Assembly (NCBI GenBank): GCA_910576995.1
Contig: CAJTLC010000004.1
Location: 62,001-126,000, forward strand
Source of the DNA: an uncultured Ruminococcus sp.
GTDB taxonomy: Bacteria > Bacillota > Clostridia > Oscillospirales > Ruminococcaceae
DNA length: 64,000 bases
Direction: 5' to 3'
The notes beneath the pieces are model-generated. The model saw only the letters and a list, made by a program, of their open reading frames with translations. It ran no database searches and was not told the DNA's origin. The stretch's first letter is position 1. Each line of letters opens with the position of its first letter. Below, one piece after another: positions 44,102 through 52,884 of this stretch. The translations under genes were made by a program, and so were the position numbers.

Positions 44102-44940
44102 ATGGCTACAATTACAAAGCGAGGGGATACTTTCAGAATCAAGGTATCCCTCGGTTATGATACAGAACACAAGCAGATTATCAAGTCTACTACCTTCAAG
44201 CCACCGCAGGGTGTAACACCGAAGAAAGCAGAAAAGCTCGCACAGCAGTTTGCGTTTGACTTTGAGAATATATATCCGTGAATCACCTTGTCACAATGTT
44301 ATTCTTCCGAAGAATCGCAAAGAAAAGAAGAAAATGTCCTTTGATGAAAACGAGATTAAGCGTTTCATGCAGCTTTTAGAAACAAAATCGTAGGACGAGG
44401 ACTTTAAGAGAATCATCAAGGTCTTGCTCTACACAGGAATGCGTTCAGGAGAGTGTTTAGGACTGATGTGGAAAGATATTGACTTTGATGATATGACAAT
44501 TACGATCAATCACAATCTCACGGACGTTGGCGGTAAACACACGCTCGGTTCACCTAAAACAGAGAGCAGTCGCAGAACGATAGGTATGAGTGACGTTCTT
44601 GCTTCTATTTTCAAGGAACAGAAAGCCTATATTGACAGAATGTCATCAGCACTCTGAAAGAAATTCGCCCACCCCGAAATGGTTTTCACATCTGCTTTAG
44701 GCAACTATCGTGATAGAAACTCGGTATATCACTCGCTGAAACGCTTCACTAAGGGTACGGAGTTTGAAAATCTCACCCTGCACCAGCTCAGACATTGTAA
44801 CGCTACTCTTTTGCTCAACAGCGGAGTTGATCTTAAAATCGTGTCTGAACATCTTGGTCATTGCGATATTGGCTTACGCCGATGTGCTGAAAAGTACCAA
44901 AGCTAAGGTTGCTGACCTTGTAATGCTGAAATTGACATAA
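44102..44940 (+). pseudogene. Decayed tyrosine recombinase (integrase)
   Basis: The start is MATITKRGDTFRIKVSLGYD, the arm-binding domain of Tn916-type integrases. It breaks at 44281; most of the core-binding domain is missing, and further stops occur at 44390 and 44655. Catalytic pieces are seen: YTGMRSGECLGL (Arg), LHQLRHCNA (HxxR) and SEHLGH. The Tyr segment (AYADVLKSTKAKVADL) is only reached by a frameshift near 44,875. Confidence 0.88.
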
Positions 44941-44941
44941 A

Positions 44942-44972
44942 AAATCCGTCCCAACGAATCGGGACGGATAAA
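44942..44972 (+). terminator. Terminator after the decayed integrase
   Basis: ATCCGTCCC pairs with GGGACGGAT (44944-44952 with 44961-44969), preceded by A residues. The T run is weak on the plus strand and good on the minus strand. Confidence 0.6.
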
Positions 44973-45056
44973 TCTCTTGATAAAGACCAGACAAAGACCA
45001 AAACAAATTTGCAAGGTCTGAAAAGTGCCGAAAATACGGCTTTTGAGATAAGTCTG

Positions 45057-45072
45057 ATTATCTCTTCGAGAA
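45057..45072. other. Left attachment core of the rpsI island
   Basis: The 16-bp ATTATCTCTTCGAGAA is identical to 59165-59180, which contains the last codons and stop of rpsI on the minus strand. Confidence 0.85.
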
Positions 45073-45109
45073 GTTGCAACGCTGTATTTTAGGACATTTT
45101 CAGGTGTTT

Positions 45110-45131
45110 TGTTAGTTACCTGTTAGTTACC
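45110..45131 (+). repeat. Arm-type direct repeats, left end (two copies)
   Basis: TGTTAGTTACC occurs twice in tandem at 11-bp spacing, 38 bp inside the left core. The same unit occurs three times near the right core. The rest of the 44973-45269 gap shows no gene. Confidence 0.75.
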
Positions 45132-45269
45132 GTATTAGGTTTATTGATTTCAAATAACACATTATGAAACTTATGTAGTTATTTATATACTTTGAATCTT
45201 ATTAATTTAATCAGCAAAATGCTTTTCCTTTGATTCTTTATGAGTTGTTGCAATTGTAGTTCAGTCGGT

Positions 45270-46298
45270 TCAAATATGGCTTCCACCTTCTTGTGATTCA
45301 AGCATTTGGGAAACAGCTTTATCAAAATCAGAGGTGATTTTCTGCGTTTTATTAAAAATATCGTATTCCGATTCAGCTTTTTTCTTTGCCTGACTGGCAG
45401 AAACCTTTCCGTTATCCCTCAAAATATCATAACGGCGAAAGCTTAAAAACTCGTTGATGCTTGCTTCAAATTCTTCCATTGTAAATGTGTTTTCACGCTC
45501 AATCAAATCTTCGATATAGTCAAAATACCCTGATACAGCCCTTTCAAGCTGCCGTATCTGCTTTTCCTCAAGATAATTTTTTGCTACTGTAACATCAGAT
45601 TTCAAAATACGTCCATCAGGAGAATTTTTCCATGTAGATAATCCCATGTTTTCTTTTTGGCTGTCAGCAAAATTATAAATAATTTCAGCGGCAGTTTTCC
45701 CTGTAATTGCATAATGGAACTTATTCTGAACTGTAGCATAAAATCTTTTTGTAACTTCAGATTTTTTATTATAATCAATACTGCATTCGGCAAAAATATC
45801 TGTTATCTGCTGCCATATTCTTCGCTCACTTGCACGGATTGAACGTACTCTTTCAAGAAGTTCCCTGAAATAATCCTTGCCGAAAACAGCTTCACCCTGT
45901 TTCAGACGTTCGTCATCAAGCACAAATCCTTTTATCATGTATTCTTTCAAAACGCCTGTCGCCCATATACGGAATTTTGTCGCCTGATGAGAGTTTACAC
46001 GATAACCTACAGAAATTATTGCATCAAGATTATAAAAATCAACGTTTCTTTTTACTTGTCTGCTACCCTCAGTTTGAACAAGTGCAATTTTTGCACAAGT
46101 TGAATTCCTGGATAATTCCTCTTCTTTGTAAATGTTATTAAGATGCTTTGTAATAACGCTTCGGTCAACATTAAATATATCCGCCATAGCTTTTTGCGTA
46201 ACCCATATGCTGTCGTTCTGTACAACAGCATTCACTGAAACATCTGATTCATCAGAATGGTACAGTACATAATGTATTTGCTTATTCATATCATCCAT
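45270..46298 (-). CDS. RhuM family protein
   Basis: A 342-aa protein. The N-terminal half carries the RhuM domain pattern: SIWVTQKAMADIFNVDRSVI (HTH-like), KHLNNIY, VKRNVDFYNLDAIISVGYRV and KFRIWATGVL. The C-terminal half is helical. RhuM was named from a Salmonella pathogenicity island; relatives are frequent in mobile and defence islands without a known biochemical role. Start ATG 46298 has GGAGGTG 7 nt upstream. It is the last gene of a three-gene operon (39 nt after the kinase-like gene). Confidence 0.85.
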   Translation of the reverse strand: MDDMNKQIHYVLYHSDESDVSVNAVVQNDSIWVTQKAMADIFNVDRSVITKHLNNIYKEEELSRNSTCAKIALVQTEGSRQVKRNVDFYNLDAIISVGYRVNSHQATKFRIWATGVLKEYMIKGFVLDDERLKQGEAVFGKDYFRELLERVRSIRASERRIWQQITDIFAECSIDYNKKSEVTKRFYATVQNKFHYAITGKTAAEIIYNFADSQKENMGLSTWKNSPDGRILKSDVTVAKNYLEEKQIRQLERAVSGYFDYIEDLIERENTFTMEEFEASINEFLSFRRYDILRDNGKVSASQAKKKAESEYDIFNKTQKITSDFDKAVSQMLESQEGGSHI

Positions 46299-46337
46299 TT
46301 TCAAACACCTCCGCAATACTTCCGTCCAGCTTTTTTG

Positions 46338-47414
46338 TTATATATTTTCAGAAATATAATTAAAGGTATCTTTAATATAGTTTTCTATTAGGGAGTAATT
46401 CAAATCATTCAACCCCAAAGCTGACTTAATGCCTGCTGTTGCAGATTCCACAGCAATGGTAATCTTCTGTTTGTCAGGAATGTTTTCCTTTAAAACACGT
46501 CTGCAAGTCTCATTGCCAAGTAAGCTTTCAGTAAATATATTTCCAGTACTTTTATTTATTCTTGGAACACCTGAAGCGATAAGACCTAAATTATAATCAA
46601 AACCTGGAGCTAAACTGAGTATTTCACCAGTCAAGCTATCACGAATTATGCCTATATTTTGATTATGCCTATCTCCGTTGAATAATAATGCATCATAGAA
46701 TACTGTCATAACATACTGCTCTATGAGTTTTTCAGGTAATCTTGGTATAATGAAATCAATCTCCTCATTATCACCGAAATAATTGCAGAATGGTTCAAAA
46801 TCAACCTCTGCGTTATTGGTAAAATCCTTTGACAGCATGAATGTAGTGATTAAACCTGTTTCAGCTGATTTAATGCTCTTTATACGATATTCCGCCACAT
46901 GAAACTGCATTGCCTTTAAAAATAAATAAGAGTAATATTCGCTTACCAGTTCCTGCGTTCCGCCCTGCTTATACATATACCAGCAGTTGTTTTCAAAACG
47001 CCATGCTTTTTCATAGCTGCCTACTGTTCCAAGTTCAAGGTAACCTTTTGTATTTTTTTCATCGGAATCTGAACCGCCCAGCAATGCGATATCTGCTATT
47101 TGTTCATTATACTTTTTTAATTCACAATATTCTAAATTTTCATCATCACGCTGTATCCACCAGTTATCCGTAATGGATACGCCATGTCCGATAGATATCA
47201 GCTCTGCTGTATTTTCAGAATTTCGCAATCTTAAAGCTTTAAAAAGCTTTCTGGAATGTGAACGGTGCATATCCACGCATCTGTTGTCCAGCCATATATA
47301 CAAGGGCATACCCACAACAAAACAATGCGGACATAACGCTTTATTGATTATTTCAGTGATATTTTCTTCATCTGCTAATGCGATTACTTCGGTTTTGTGC
47401 ATTATTTTGTACAT
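46338..47414 (-). CDS. HipA/CtkA-like serine/threonine kinase
   Basis: A 358-aa protein. Kinase-fold signatures: GSYEKAWRF loop and WYMYKQGG (ATP-binding Lys) near 145-160, catalytic loop FNGDRHNQNIG near 246 (Asp, Asn) and metal site LAPGFDYN near 270 (DFG-like Asp). It resembles HipA C-terminal domains and the stand-alone CtkA kinase rather than eukaryotic-type kinases; no HipB-type antitoxin gene is adjacent. ATG 47414 has AAAGGAG upstream. It sits between an ATPase/nuclease gene and rhuM in one operon; the role may be toxin or phage response (inference). Confidence 0.75.
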   Translation of the reverse strand: MYKIMHKTEVIALADEENITEIINKALCPHCFVVGMPLYIWLDNRCVDMHRSHSRKLFKALRLRNSENTAELISIGHGVSITDNWWIQRDDENLEYCELKKYNEQIADIALLGGSDSDEKNTKGYLELGTVGSYEKAWRFENNCWYMYKQGGTQELVSEYYSYLFLKAMQFHVAEYRIKSIKSAETGLITTFMLSKDFTNNAEVDFEPFCNYFGDNEEIDFIIPRLPEKLIEQYVMTVFYDALLFNGDRHNQNIGIIRDSLTGEILSLAPGFDYNLGLIASGVPRINKSTGNIFTESLLGNETCRRVLKENIPDKQKITIAVESATAGIKSALGLNDLNYSLIENYIKDTFNYISENI

Positions 47415-47460
47415 ACAGGGCTGCTCCTTTCTTTTGGATTTTTCTCCTAATAAGAGTTTT

Positions 47461-49137
47461 TCACGCTTTTTTTATCATGCATCGTTTCCCCTCAAAAGCA
47501 ATGCCATATTTGATAATTTTTTTGTAACCCTCATATCCGAGATTAACTTCATACTGTTTTTCGTCAATCTGTTTAAGGGCAATATCACACATACTGTCAA
47601 GAGTTTCACCTTTGTTAACTGACTTTATTTCAAGTATGACCGCAATTTCACGAGTGAGAACATTTTTAATTACAATATCATTTCTACCAGTACCGCTTTC
47701 ACGGTTTGATTCCACAAGGTATTCATCCGAGTATTCCAGAAGTCCCACAAGGAAACCATGATAGAAATTTTCATAGCCATCATGATAGCTGATACTTTTC
47801 AAAAGCCACCTGTTCACTTCAAGCTCAAACGTTTCGACATCGCCGTCAAGAACAGCGCCCAGTAATTTGCTCTTATCTGCAACTCTTATTGATTCGTCAA
47901 ACCATTGCCTGAAAGTATTTTCGTAAATCGTAACTATTTCAAGATTAGGTATTACAGCAGAAAAATATGTCTGTATGCCTTTCTGATATATATCTGCTGG
48001 TTTAAGATATCCTGTATGAAGCAGAAAACTCCATATATAATCGGATTTCACATTCATATTTACATAGGTGATGTCCTGATAAAGAGGCTTTTCAATTGAA
48101 TCTCCCTTGATAAGTTTTTCTATATCTTCACGGATTTTTCTATCGCTCTTTATAACAAGCTCACGAATAATGCTGTTTGAACTTGTATTTACCCAATATG
48201 CATCTGGAAGACGACTATTATTAAACAATGAAAATTGCACATATTTTAGTACACTCCATGGGTTGTAAATTTCTGTTTCACCAAACATATAGCCGTCATA
48301 CCAGTTTTTTATTGTATCAAAACAGTCAGATAAGTTATAGTAATCTGTAATCTGTTTCACTTCCTGCTCCGTAAAACCAAAATACTTAGAAAAAGCATTA
48401 TCTGTAACAGAATATACATTCAGGTTATTCAGCCCTGTAAAAATGCTCTCTTTTGAAATACGCAGGCAGCCCGTAAGAATTCCAAATTCCAGTGAATCAT
48501 TGGTTTTAAGTACACTTTCAAACACCGAACGTATCAAATTTATCATTTCGTCGTAGAATCCATTAAAATAAGCATTTTCCAGCGGTACGTCGTACTCGTC
48601 TATGAGGACTATCACCTTTTTCCCATATACTTCATAAAGGCAATCTGAAAGAAGCTTCAATGCAGTATTATACACAGCATTATCAGCAGTATCATCGCAA
48701 ATCATTTCAAGTTTTTTTCTGCTCAAAGGCATAAGTTTGTCAGAAACTAATAATTCTTTATGCCTCCATACTTCTTTAGAAATCATGTTCTTAAATTCTG
48801 AAAAAGCCTCTTGATAATTCGACTGCTTCATACTTTTTAAAGAAATGCTGATAACAGGGTACTGTCCCATATATTGGCGATATTTCTCCCCTGTCTCAGA
48901 GATTTTCAGTCCATCGAATAAATATAAATTATCTTCTTCAGTTTTCTCGAAATAACGCCTAAGCATACTCATATTAAGAGTTTTGCCGAATCTTCTTGGT
49001 CGGGTAAAAAGAGTAATCTTAGCGCCACTGTCCAGAATTTCTTTAATCATCAAACTCTTATCAACGAAATAATAATCCTTGTCAATTATCTCTTTAAAAT
49101 CTTCAATTCCTATCGGAATGGGCTTATACTCGCTCAC
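47461..49137 (-). CDS. AAA-ATPase-like protein with C-terminal PD-(D/E)XK nuclease-like domain
   Basis: A 558-aa protein. The N-terminus has the family opening KDYYFVDKSLMIKEIL, Walker A variant RPRRFGKTLNMSML near 42, and Walker B VIVLIDEYDVPL near 172. The C-terminal 100 residues carry GTGRNDIVI and AVILEIKSV, the D...ExK pattern of a nuclease-like domain (DUF1703 type). Such genes are often multicopy in gut Firmicutes and of unknown role. The start is GTG 49137 after AGGTG. It heads the operon and is 46 nt before the kinase-like gene. Confidence 0.88.
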   Translation of the reverse strand: MSEYKPIPIGIEDFKEIIDKDYYFVDKSLMIKEILDSGAKITLFTRPRRFGKTLNMSMLRRYFEKTEEDNLYLFDGLKISETGEKYRQYMGQYPVISISLKSMKQSNYQEAFSEFKNMISKEVWRHKELLVSDKLMPLSRKKLEMICDDTADNAVYNTALKLLSDCLYEVYGKKVIVLIDEYDVPLENAYFNGFYDEMINLIRSVFESVLKTNDSLEFGILTGCLRISKESIFTGLNNLNVYSVTDNAFSKYFGFTEQEVKQITDYYNLSDCFDTIKNWYDGYMFGETEIYNPWSVLKYVQFSLFNNSRLPDAYWVNTSSNSIIRELVIKSDRKIREDIEKLIKGDSIEKPLYQDITYVNMNVKSDYIWSFLLHTGYLKPADIYQKGIQTYFSAVIPNLEIVTIYENTFRQWFDESIRVADKSKLLGAVLDGDVETFELEVNRWLLKSISYHDGYENFYHGFLVGLLEYSDEYLVESNRESGTGRNDIVIKNVLTREIAVILEIKSVNKGETLDSMCDIALKQIDEKQYEVNLGYEGYKKIIKYGIAFEGKRCMIKKA

Positions 49138-49166
49138 ACAATCACCTCACAGCTTTTGTTAACTAT

Positions 49167-49195
49167 ATTATATCATATTCTTCTGGACTTTACAA
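49167..49195 (-). promoter_or_regulatory. Promoter of the ATPase-kinase-RhuM operon
   Basis: TTGTAA, 17 nt, TATAAT on the minus strand, 30 nt before the GTG start. Confidence 0.65.
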
Positions 49196-49219
49196 GCACA
49201 TACATAAAATTTCACTATA

Positions 49220-49258
49220 TGAAAAACAAGCAGTAAACCCCTTATCGGATTTACTGCT
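49220..49258 (-). terminator. Terminator of the zinc-ribbon operon
   Basis: AGCAGTAAA pairs with TTTACTGCT (49229-49237 with 49250-49258). On the minus strand it is followed by TTGTTTTTC. Confidence 0.8.
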
Positions 49259-49267
49259 CTTTATTTT

Positions 49268-50527
49268 TTAATAAAAATCAATGTAATTAGAATCTACCCA
49301 TCCGTAATAATCGCCGTCATCGGAATCCCACAATTCATACCAAGTAACGCCATAATTATCGCAAGCATTTTTCGCTGTTACATGCCATGTATCACCCAAA
49401 CTATTTCCTACTTTACCTACTGCTCCGCCGTTTACAACATAGTCCGTTGTAAATCCTGCAACCGTTCCTCCATGACAATTGATTTGACCTTTCATATTAT
49501 CTACAGGATGTGACATACCGCCTGTCTGAATTGTTCCGCTTATCTCTTTGGGAATATCACAGATTATCACATCTCCTGCAACGCCTAAGTCACTATATGG
49601 TGTAACATAAGCAACACTTGGAGGATGCACACCTGGATTAAAATTCATTTCAATGTAATCATCGAACTCATCTTTTGAATAAAATTCTACTTCACTGGTG
49701 TACTCCTGATTTTGTATCTGAACTGATACAGAAGAAAAATCGCCATCAAGATACAAACGAATATTAGAGCCGTCATGTCCTGAAAGAGCGTAGGTTTCTA
49801 CATATCCATCGACATAAGGTTTATCTTCAGAAACTTCTCCAACCGCTTTACTGATTAAAAATACGCCTGAATCAACGGGATAAGAAACTGTTTCTCCCTC
49901 AAACATATCTAAACCATAGGTCGTAATTGTACCTCCAAGAACGACCTCTCCAGCTTTTGCACCAGTTACCTCAACTCTTACAAGCGAATCATACGCATAA
50001 ATTGTTTCTGTTTCAATATTCGCATTACCATTACTGCAAGTAAGATTGCTAAGAACAGCAACTCCTACATGACCGCCTAACTGCAAACCCGCTTCTTCGA
50101 TAAGTTCGTCAGCTTCAAACGTGATAGTATACGTTTTATTATCTGATTTTGCTTTGGTTGTCGTAGCTTTAGTAGTTGCTATTGGAGTTGTTGTAACTTT
50201 TTGAGTAGTAATTTTTGCTGTCGGTTTCGTTGTATCTTCTGGTTTAGATTCATCGTCTGAATGAAATATACTATGTGAATCTATTTCTTTTGACATTTGT
50301 TTCTCTTTAAACCACTCATAAGATGAATATGCTACAATTACTGCAATAAACAATACAAACGCTGAAACAACAGCGATAATAATTGGCTTCTTTTTAGATT
50401 TTTTTGTTACGGAAACTGTAGCTGTTGTCTTTTCAATCGTTCCCATTTCTTCACTAATAGCATCTCCACAATGTTCACAGAACTTCGCATCATCTTCTAT
50501 CTGTTTTCCGCAGTTTTCACAAAACAT
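49268..50527 (-). CDS. Zinc-ribbon membrane protein with C-terminal SH3-like domain
   Basis: A 419-aa protein. N-terminal zinc ribbon (MFCENCGKQI and FCEHCG, about 1-25), a transmembrane helix (about 50-70, IIIAVVSAFVLFIAVIVAY), a Thr-rich linker (about 105-140), then extracellular beta-rich domains. The last 70 residues (GGAVGKVGNSLGDTWHVTA, YYGWVDSNYI) look like a bacterial SH3 domain that could bind cell wall. Start ATG 50527 has AAGGTG 8 nt upstream. It is last in a three-gene operon of similar zinc-ribbon proteins. Confidence 0.75.
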   Translation of the reverse strand: MFCENCGKQIEDDAKFCEHCGDAISEEMGTIEKTTATVSVTKKSKKKPIIIAVVSAFVLFIAVIVAYSSYEWFKEKQMSKEIDSHSIFHSDDESKPEDTTKPTAKITTQKVTTTPIATTKATTTKAKSDNKTYTITFEADELIEEAGLQLGGHVGVAVLSNLTCSNGNANIETETIYAYDSLVRVEVTGAKAGEVVLGGTITTYGLDMFEGETVSYPVDSGVFLISKAVGEVSEDKPYVDGYVETYALSGHDGSNIRLYLDGDFSSVSVQIQNQEYTSEVEFYSKDEFDDYIEMNFNPGVHPPSVAYVTPYSDLGVAGDVIICDIPKEISGTIQTGGMSHPVDNMKGQINCHGGTVAGFTTDYVVNGGAVGKVGNSLGDTWHVTAKNACDNYGVTWYELWDSDDGDYYGWVDSNYIDFY

Positions 50528-50532
50528 ATTTT

Positions 50533-51153
50533 TCACCTTTTTATATGATTTATATCTTTTAGGAATTGTTCTTTTAAAAGCAGATGTTTATCTTTTAATC
50601 TCTTCATAGGTATACAAATTTTTCTTCCATCATGATATTCTATAGTTATTGCTGTTCTCTTTTTCTTACCAAGTTTCAGGAATAATGATGTTACTAAGGT
50701 CAATATAATACTCAAAATTGAAATAACATCCGACTCGGAGGAGTTTGTTAATATCGCAACAATCAAAAACGAAATTATTAATGAAACAATCAAAGGAAAG
50801 TTTCTTTTGAATGGTACGTTATCCTGAAAATAAATGTTTTTGATATTTTCATACGGCTCTTCAATATTCCATTTGCTCGAATATATTTTTAATGTATCTT
50901 CCTGAAATGTAAATTCAACAGTATCTCCAGTAAAATATATAATTGCATAAAACAACGGCAAAGCAATAATAGAAATTCGTCCAGGTACTCCATCGCAGCA
51001 CCTGAATCTGTAGCTTTGCCCTGTTACATTACTATTGATATTACTCGAAGAATTGGTTTCTTCTATTTCTGATGCAACGACAAGTTTAGTTTCACACTTA
51101 CTGCAAAATTTCACGCCTTCCTTCAGTTCATTTCCGCAATTCTTACAAAACAT
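50533..51153 (-). CDS. Zinc-ribbon membrane protein
   Basis: A 206-aa protein. N-terminal zinc ribbon (MFCKNCGNEL, FCSKCE), one hydrophobic segment near 70-85 (ISIIALPLFYAIIYFTG) and a membrane hairpin near 120-165, then a basic PH-like end (TAITIEYHDGRKICIPM). Start ATG 51153 has AAGGAG 10 nt upstream. The stop is 5 nt from the next gene. Function unknown. Confidence 0.7.
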   Translation of the reverse strand: MFCKNCGNELKEGVKFCSKCETKLVVASEIEETNSSSNINSNVTGQSYRFRCCDGVPGRISIIALPLFYAIIYFTGDTVEFTFQEDTLKIYSSKWNIEEPYENIKNIYFQDNVPFKRNFPLIVSLIISFLIVAILTNSSESDVISILSIILTLVTSLFLKLGKKKRTAITIEYHDGRKICIPMKRLKDKHLLLKEQFLKDINHIKR

Positions 51154-51173
51154 AATTAACTGCTCCTTTAAAT

Positions 51174-51833
51174 TTATTGTTGTCCCCAAGTAAATGTATC
51201 ATTTGTATCCACTAAAACAACTTCATCCTGATAAATAGATTCAATAATTGCTTCTTCATAAAGACTAAAAAAGGTACTTCCATTACCAACAACTCTTAGA
51301 ACTTCAATATCATAATCATCATCACGCATAAACTGAATTGCTATAGGTTCATCTATATATGTACCACTATAATTATCATACATTTCAATTGTTGCACTGA
51401 AAACAATTGTGTCAATTTCTTCAGCCCCATATTGTGCAGTATTTTCACTCCATGAGATACCAGAAAAATACGAATAATCTCCAAATGCCTCCCCAATTGT
51501 CATATCATCATAGTCTTCAAGATATGCTTCCTGCACTTCCTCTGTATCAAGTTTTCCATGAGTGATATGCTTAATTCCCATTATAATTAAACCGATTACA
51601 ACAATTAATACGCCTATAACTCCAATAGCAATCAGAATCATATAGATACTAGCACATCCACGACCCACTTTGTTAGCAAATTCTTCTGCTTTCTGTTCAC
51701 TATCAGATTTTGAATTGATGTCAGTCGTATCTGTATTCTGCTGTTCAAAATTATCGCTTATAGTTGAAGTACCACACTTACCGCAAAAACTTACTCCGTC
51801 CTTAATCTCATTCCCACAATTCTTGCAAAACAT
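51174..51833 (-). CDS. Zinc-ribbon membrane protein
   Basis: A 219-aa protein. N-terminal zinc ribbon (MFCKNCGNEI, FCGKCG), an acidic linker, one transmembrane helix (about 58-82, IYMILIAIGVIGVLIVVIGL) and an acidic external domain of about 130 residues (AFGDYSYFSGISW, ATIEMYDNYSG). It is the first gene of the operon, with the promoter at 51886-51914. The external domain may be sensory; no family recognised. Confidence 0.72.
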   Translation of the reverse strand: MFCKNCGNEIKDGVSFCGKCGTSTISDNFEQQNTDTTDINSKSDSEQKAEEFANKVGRGCASIYMILIAIGVIGVLIVVIGLIIMGIKHITHGKLDTEEVQEAYLEDYDDMTIGEAFGDYSYFSGISWSENTAQYGAEEIDTIVFSATIEMYDNYSGTYIDEPIAIQFMRDDDYDIEVLRVVGNGSTFFSLYEEAIIESIYQDEVVLVDTNDTFTWGQQ

Positions 51834-51885
51834 ATTAAAATCCCTCTCCTCTTATATAAATTGAGTTAAAAAGCTATCATTCAAC

Positions 51886-51914
51886 ATTATACTATAAAAG
51901 AGATTGATTGTTAA
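51886..51914 (-). promoter_or_regulatory. Promoter of the zinc-ribbon operon
   Basis: TTAACA, 17 nt, TATAAT on the minus strand. Confidence 0.65.
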
Positions 51915-51935
51915 TACCTTTTAGTACTGTTCAAG

Positions 51936-51968
51936 CAAAAAAATAAAGCCCTGATTTCTCAGGACTTT
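51936..51968 (-). terminator. Terminator of the XRE gene
   Basis: AAAGTCCTGA pairs with TCAGGGCTTT on the minus strand (51945-51968), followed by ATTTTTTT. Confidence 0.85.
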
Positions 51969-51977
51969 ATTATATAT

Positions 51978-52328
51978 TCAGTTTTCTGTTAATTCTGTAA
52001 TCTTCAACATTATATCCGCTACGGTTTTGAGTTTATCTTCGGGAAGTCTTGTAACGCATCTGTTAATAATATCGATGTAGAATTGTCTGCTCTCGGTATC
52101 GTATATATCCGTTTCATCGCTGAAAAATTCACCATAACTTACTCCAAGTGCCTTTATAATTTTATCGACAGTATTCATCGTCGGACTTTTCAAACCTCGT
52201 TCCAGATGTCCAAGAAACGCAGGGTTTATTTCTGCCATTAAAGCGAGTTTCTCCTGGCTCAAGCCTCTGCTAAGACGAAAATACTTTATTCGTTCACCTA
52301 TCTTGTTTTCGATTTTGTTGTTTTCCAT
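51978..52328 (-). CDS. XRE-family repressor of the island
   Basis: A 116-aa protein. Helix-turn-helix (about 10-65): RLSRGLSQEKLALMAEINPAFL and HLERGLKSPTMNT, then a short helical tail (LPEDKLKTVADIML). This is the size of phage- or ICE-type repressors. Start ATG 52328 has GGAGG 6 nt upstream; upstream in-frame codons lie in a hairpin and lack a ribosome site. It may control the island genes. Confidence 0.88.
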   Translation of the reverse strand: MENNKIENKIGERIKYFRLSRGLSQEKLALMAEINPAFLGHLERGLKSPTMNTVDKIIKALGVSYGEFFSDETDIYDTESRQFYIDIINRCVTRLPEDKLKTVADIMLKITELTEN

Positions 52329-52421
52329 AAAAGCCTCCACACCTTTTGGTATTATCATACTATTATTATTGAAAGCACTCAATATCCAATCGGTATTTCG
52401 GTAAAATACTTTTAATAACAG

Positions 52422-52459
52422 AAAATTCGGTATGCCCATCAAAGGACATACCGAATTTT
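52422..52459 (-). terminator. Terminator of the small HTH gene
   Basis: AAAATTCGGTATG pairs with CATACCGAATTTT (52422-52434 with 52447-52459). Confidence 0.8.
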
Positions 52460-52464
52460 TATAG

Positions 52465-52650
52465 TTAATTCATCTTCTTATCAATATATTCCTCAATCGA
52501 TTCAGCAGGAACTTTATATCTGTTTCCTTCTTTGAATCCTCTTAACTGTCCTGTCTGAATCAATTTGTAGAATGTACTCCTACCGATTTTCAAAATCTCC
52601 ATAACTTCTTCTCTTGTGAGTATTTCCTTTGCTGCGGTTATCTCTCTCAT
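52465..52650 (-). CDS. Excisionase-family HTH-17 DNA-binding protein
   Basis: A 61-aa protein. A single MerR/excisionase-like helix-turn-helix: ILTREEVMEILKIGRSTFYKL and IQTGQLRGFKEGNRYKVP. It could be a regulator or directionality factor. Start ATG 52650 has GGGAGG about 8 nt upstream. A relic of a second, similar gene lies directly upstream. Confidence 0.88.
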   Translation of the reverse strand: MREITAAKEILTREEVMEILKIGRSTFYKLIQTGQLRGFKEGNRYKVPAESIEEYIDKKMN

Positions 52651-52664
52651 CGTAAAACCTCCCA

Positions 52665-52802
52665 TTAATGTTCGTTGATGTATCGCTGTATTTCTTCAGC
52701 AGGTATACGAGTTTTTCTTACACTCATTCTCTTGCATTTCAATTCTCCTGATTTAATTAAATTATAAACTGTATGTATGCTTATACCCAGTGCACAATGC
52801 TT
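52665..52802 (-). pseudogene. Truncated HTH-17 gene
   Basis: A frame of about 45 codons reading LGISIHTVYNLIKSGELKC and TRIPAEEIQRYINEH, clearly the same fold as the next gene. An in-frame stop sits directly before it and there is no start codon, so the N-terminal third is gone. It is too short and start-less for ordinary ORF calling. Confidence 0.7.
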
Positions 52803-52831
52803 TTAGCAGAAGAATACTAACCCAACACAAA

Positions 52832-52869
52832 GCCCTCTCGGTTTGATTCCGAGAGGGCAATTTTTATTT
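52832..52869 (+). terminator. Terminator in front of the amidoligase gene
   Basis: GCCCTCTCGG pairs with CCGAGAGGGC (52832-52841 with 52849-52858), then AATTTTTATTT. It ends about 15 nt before the amidoligase start. It could attenuate that gene or be left over from a lost upstream gene. Confidence 0.8.
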
Positions 52870-52884
52870 ATGGAGGAAATCAAA

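Noticed and set aside
43925..44170. 81-codon minus-strand frame
   Set aside because: Antisense to the decayed integrase start region, without a ribosome site.
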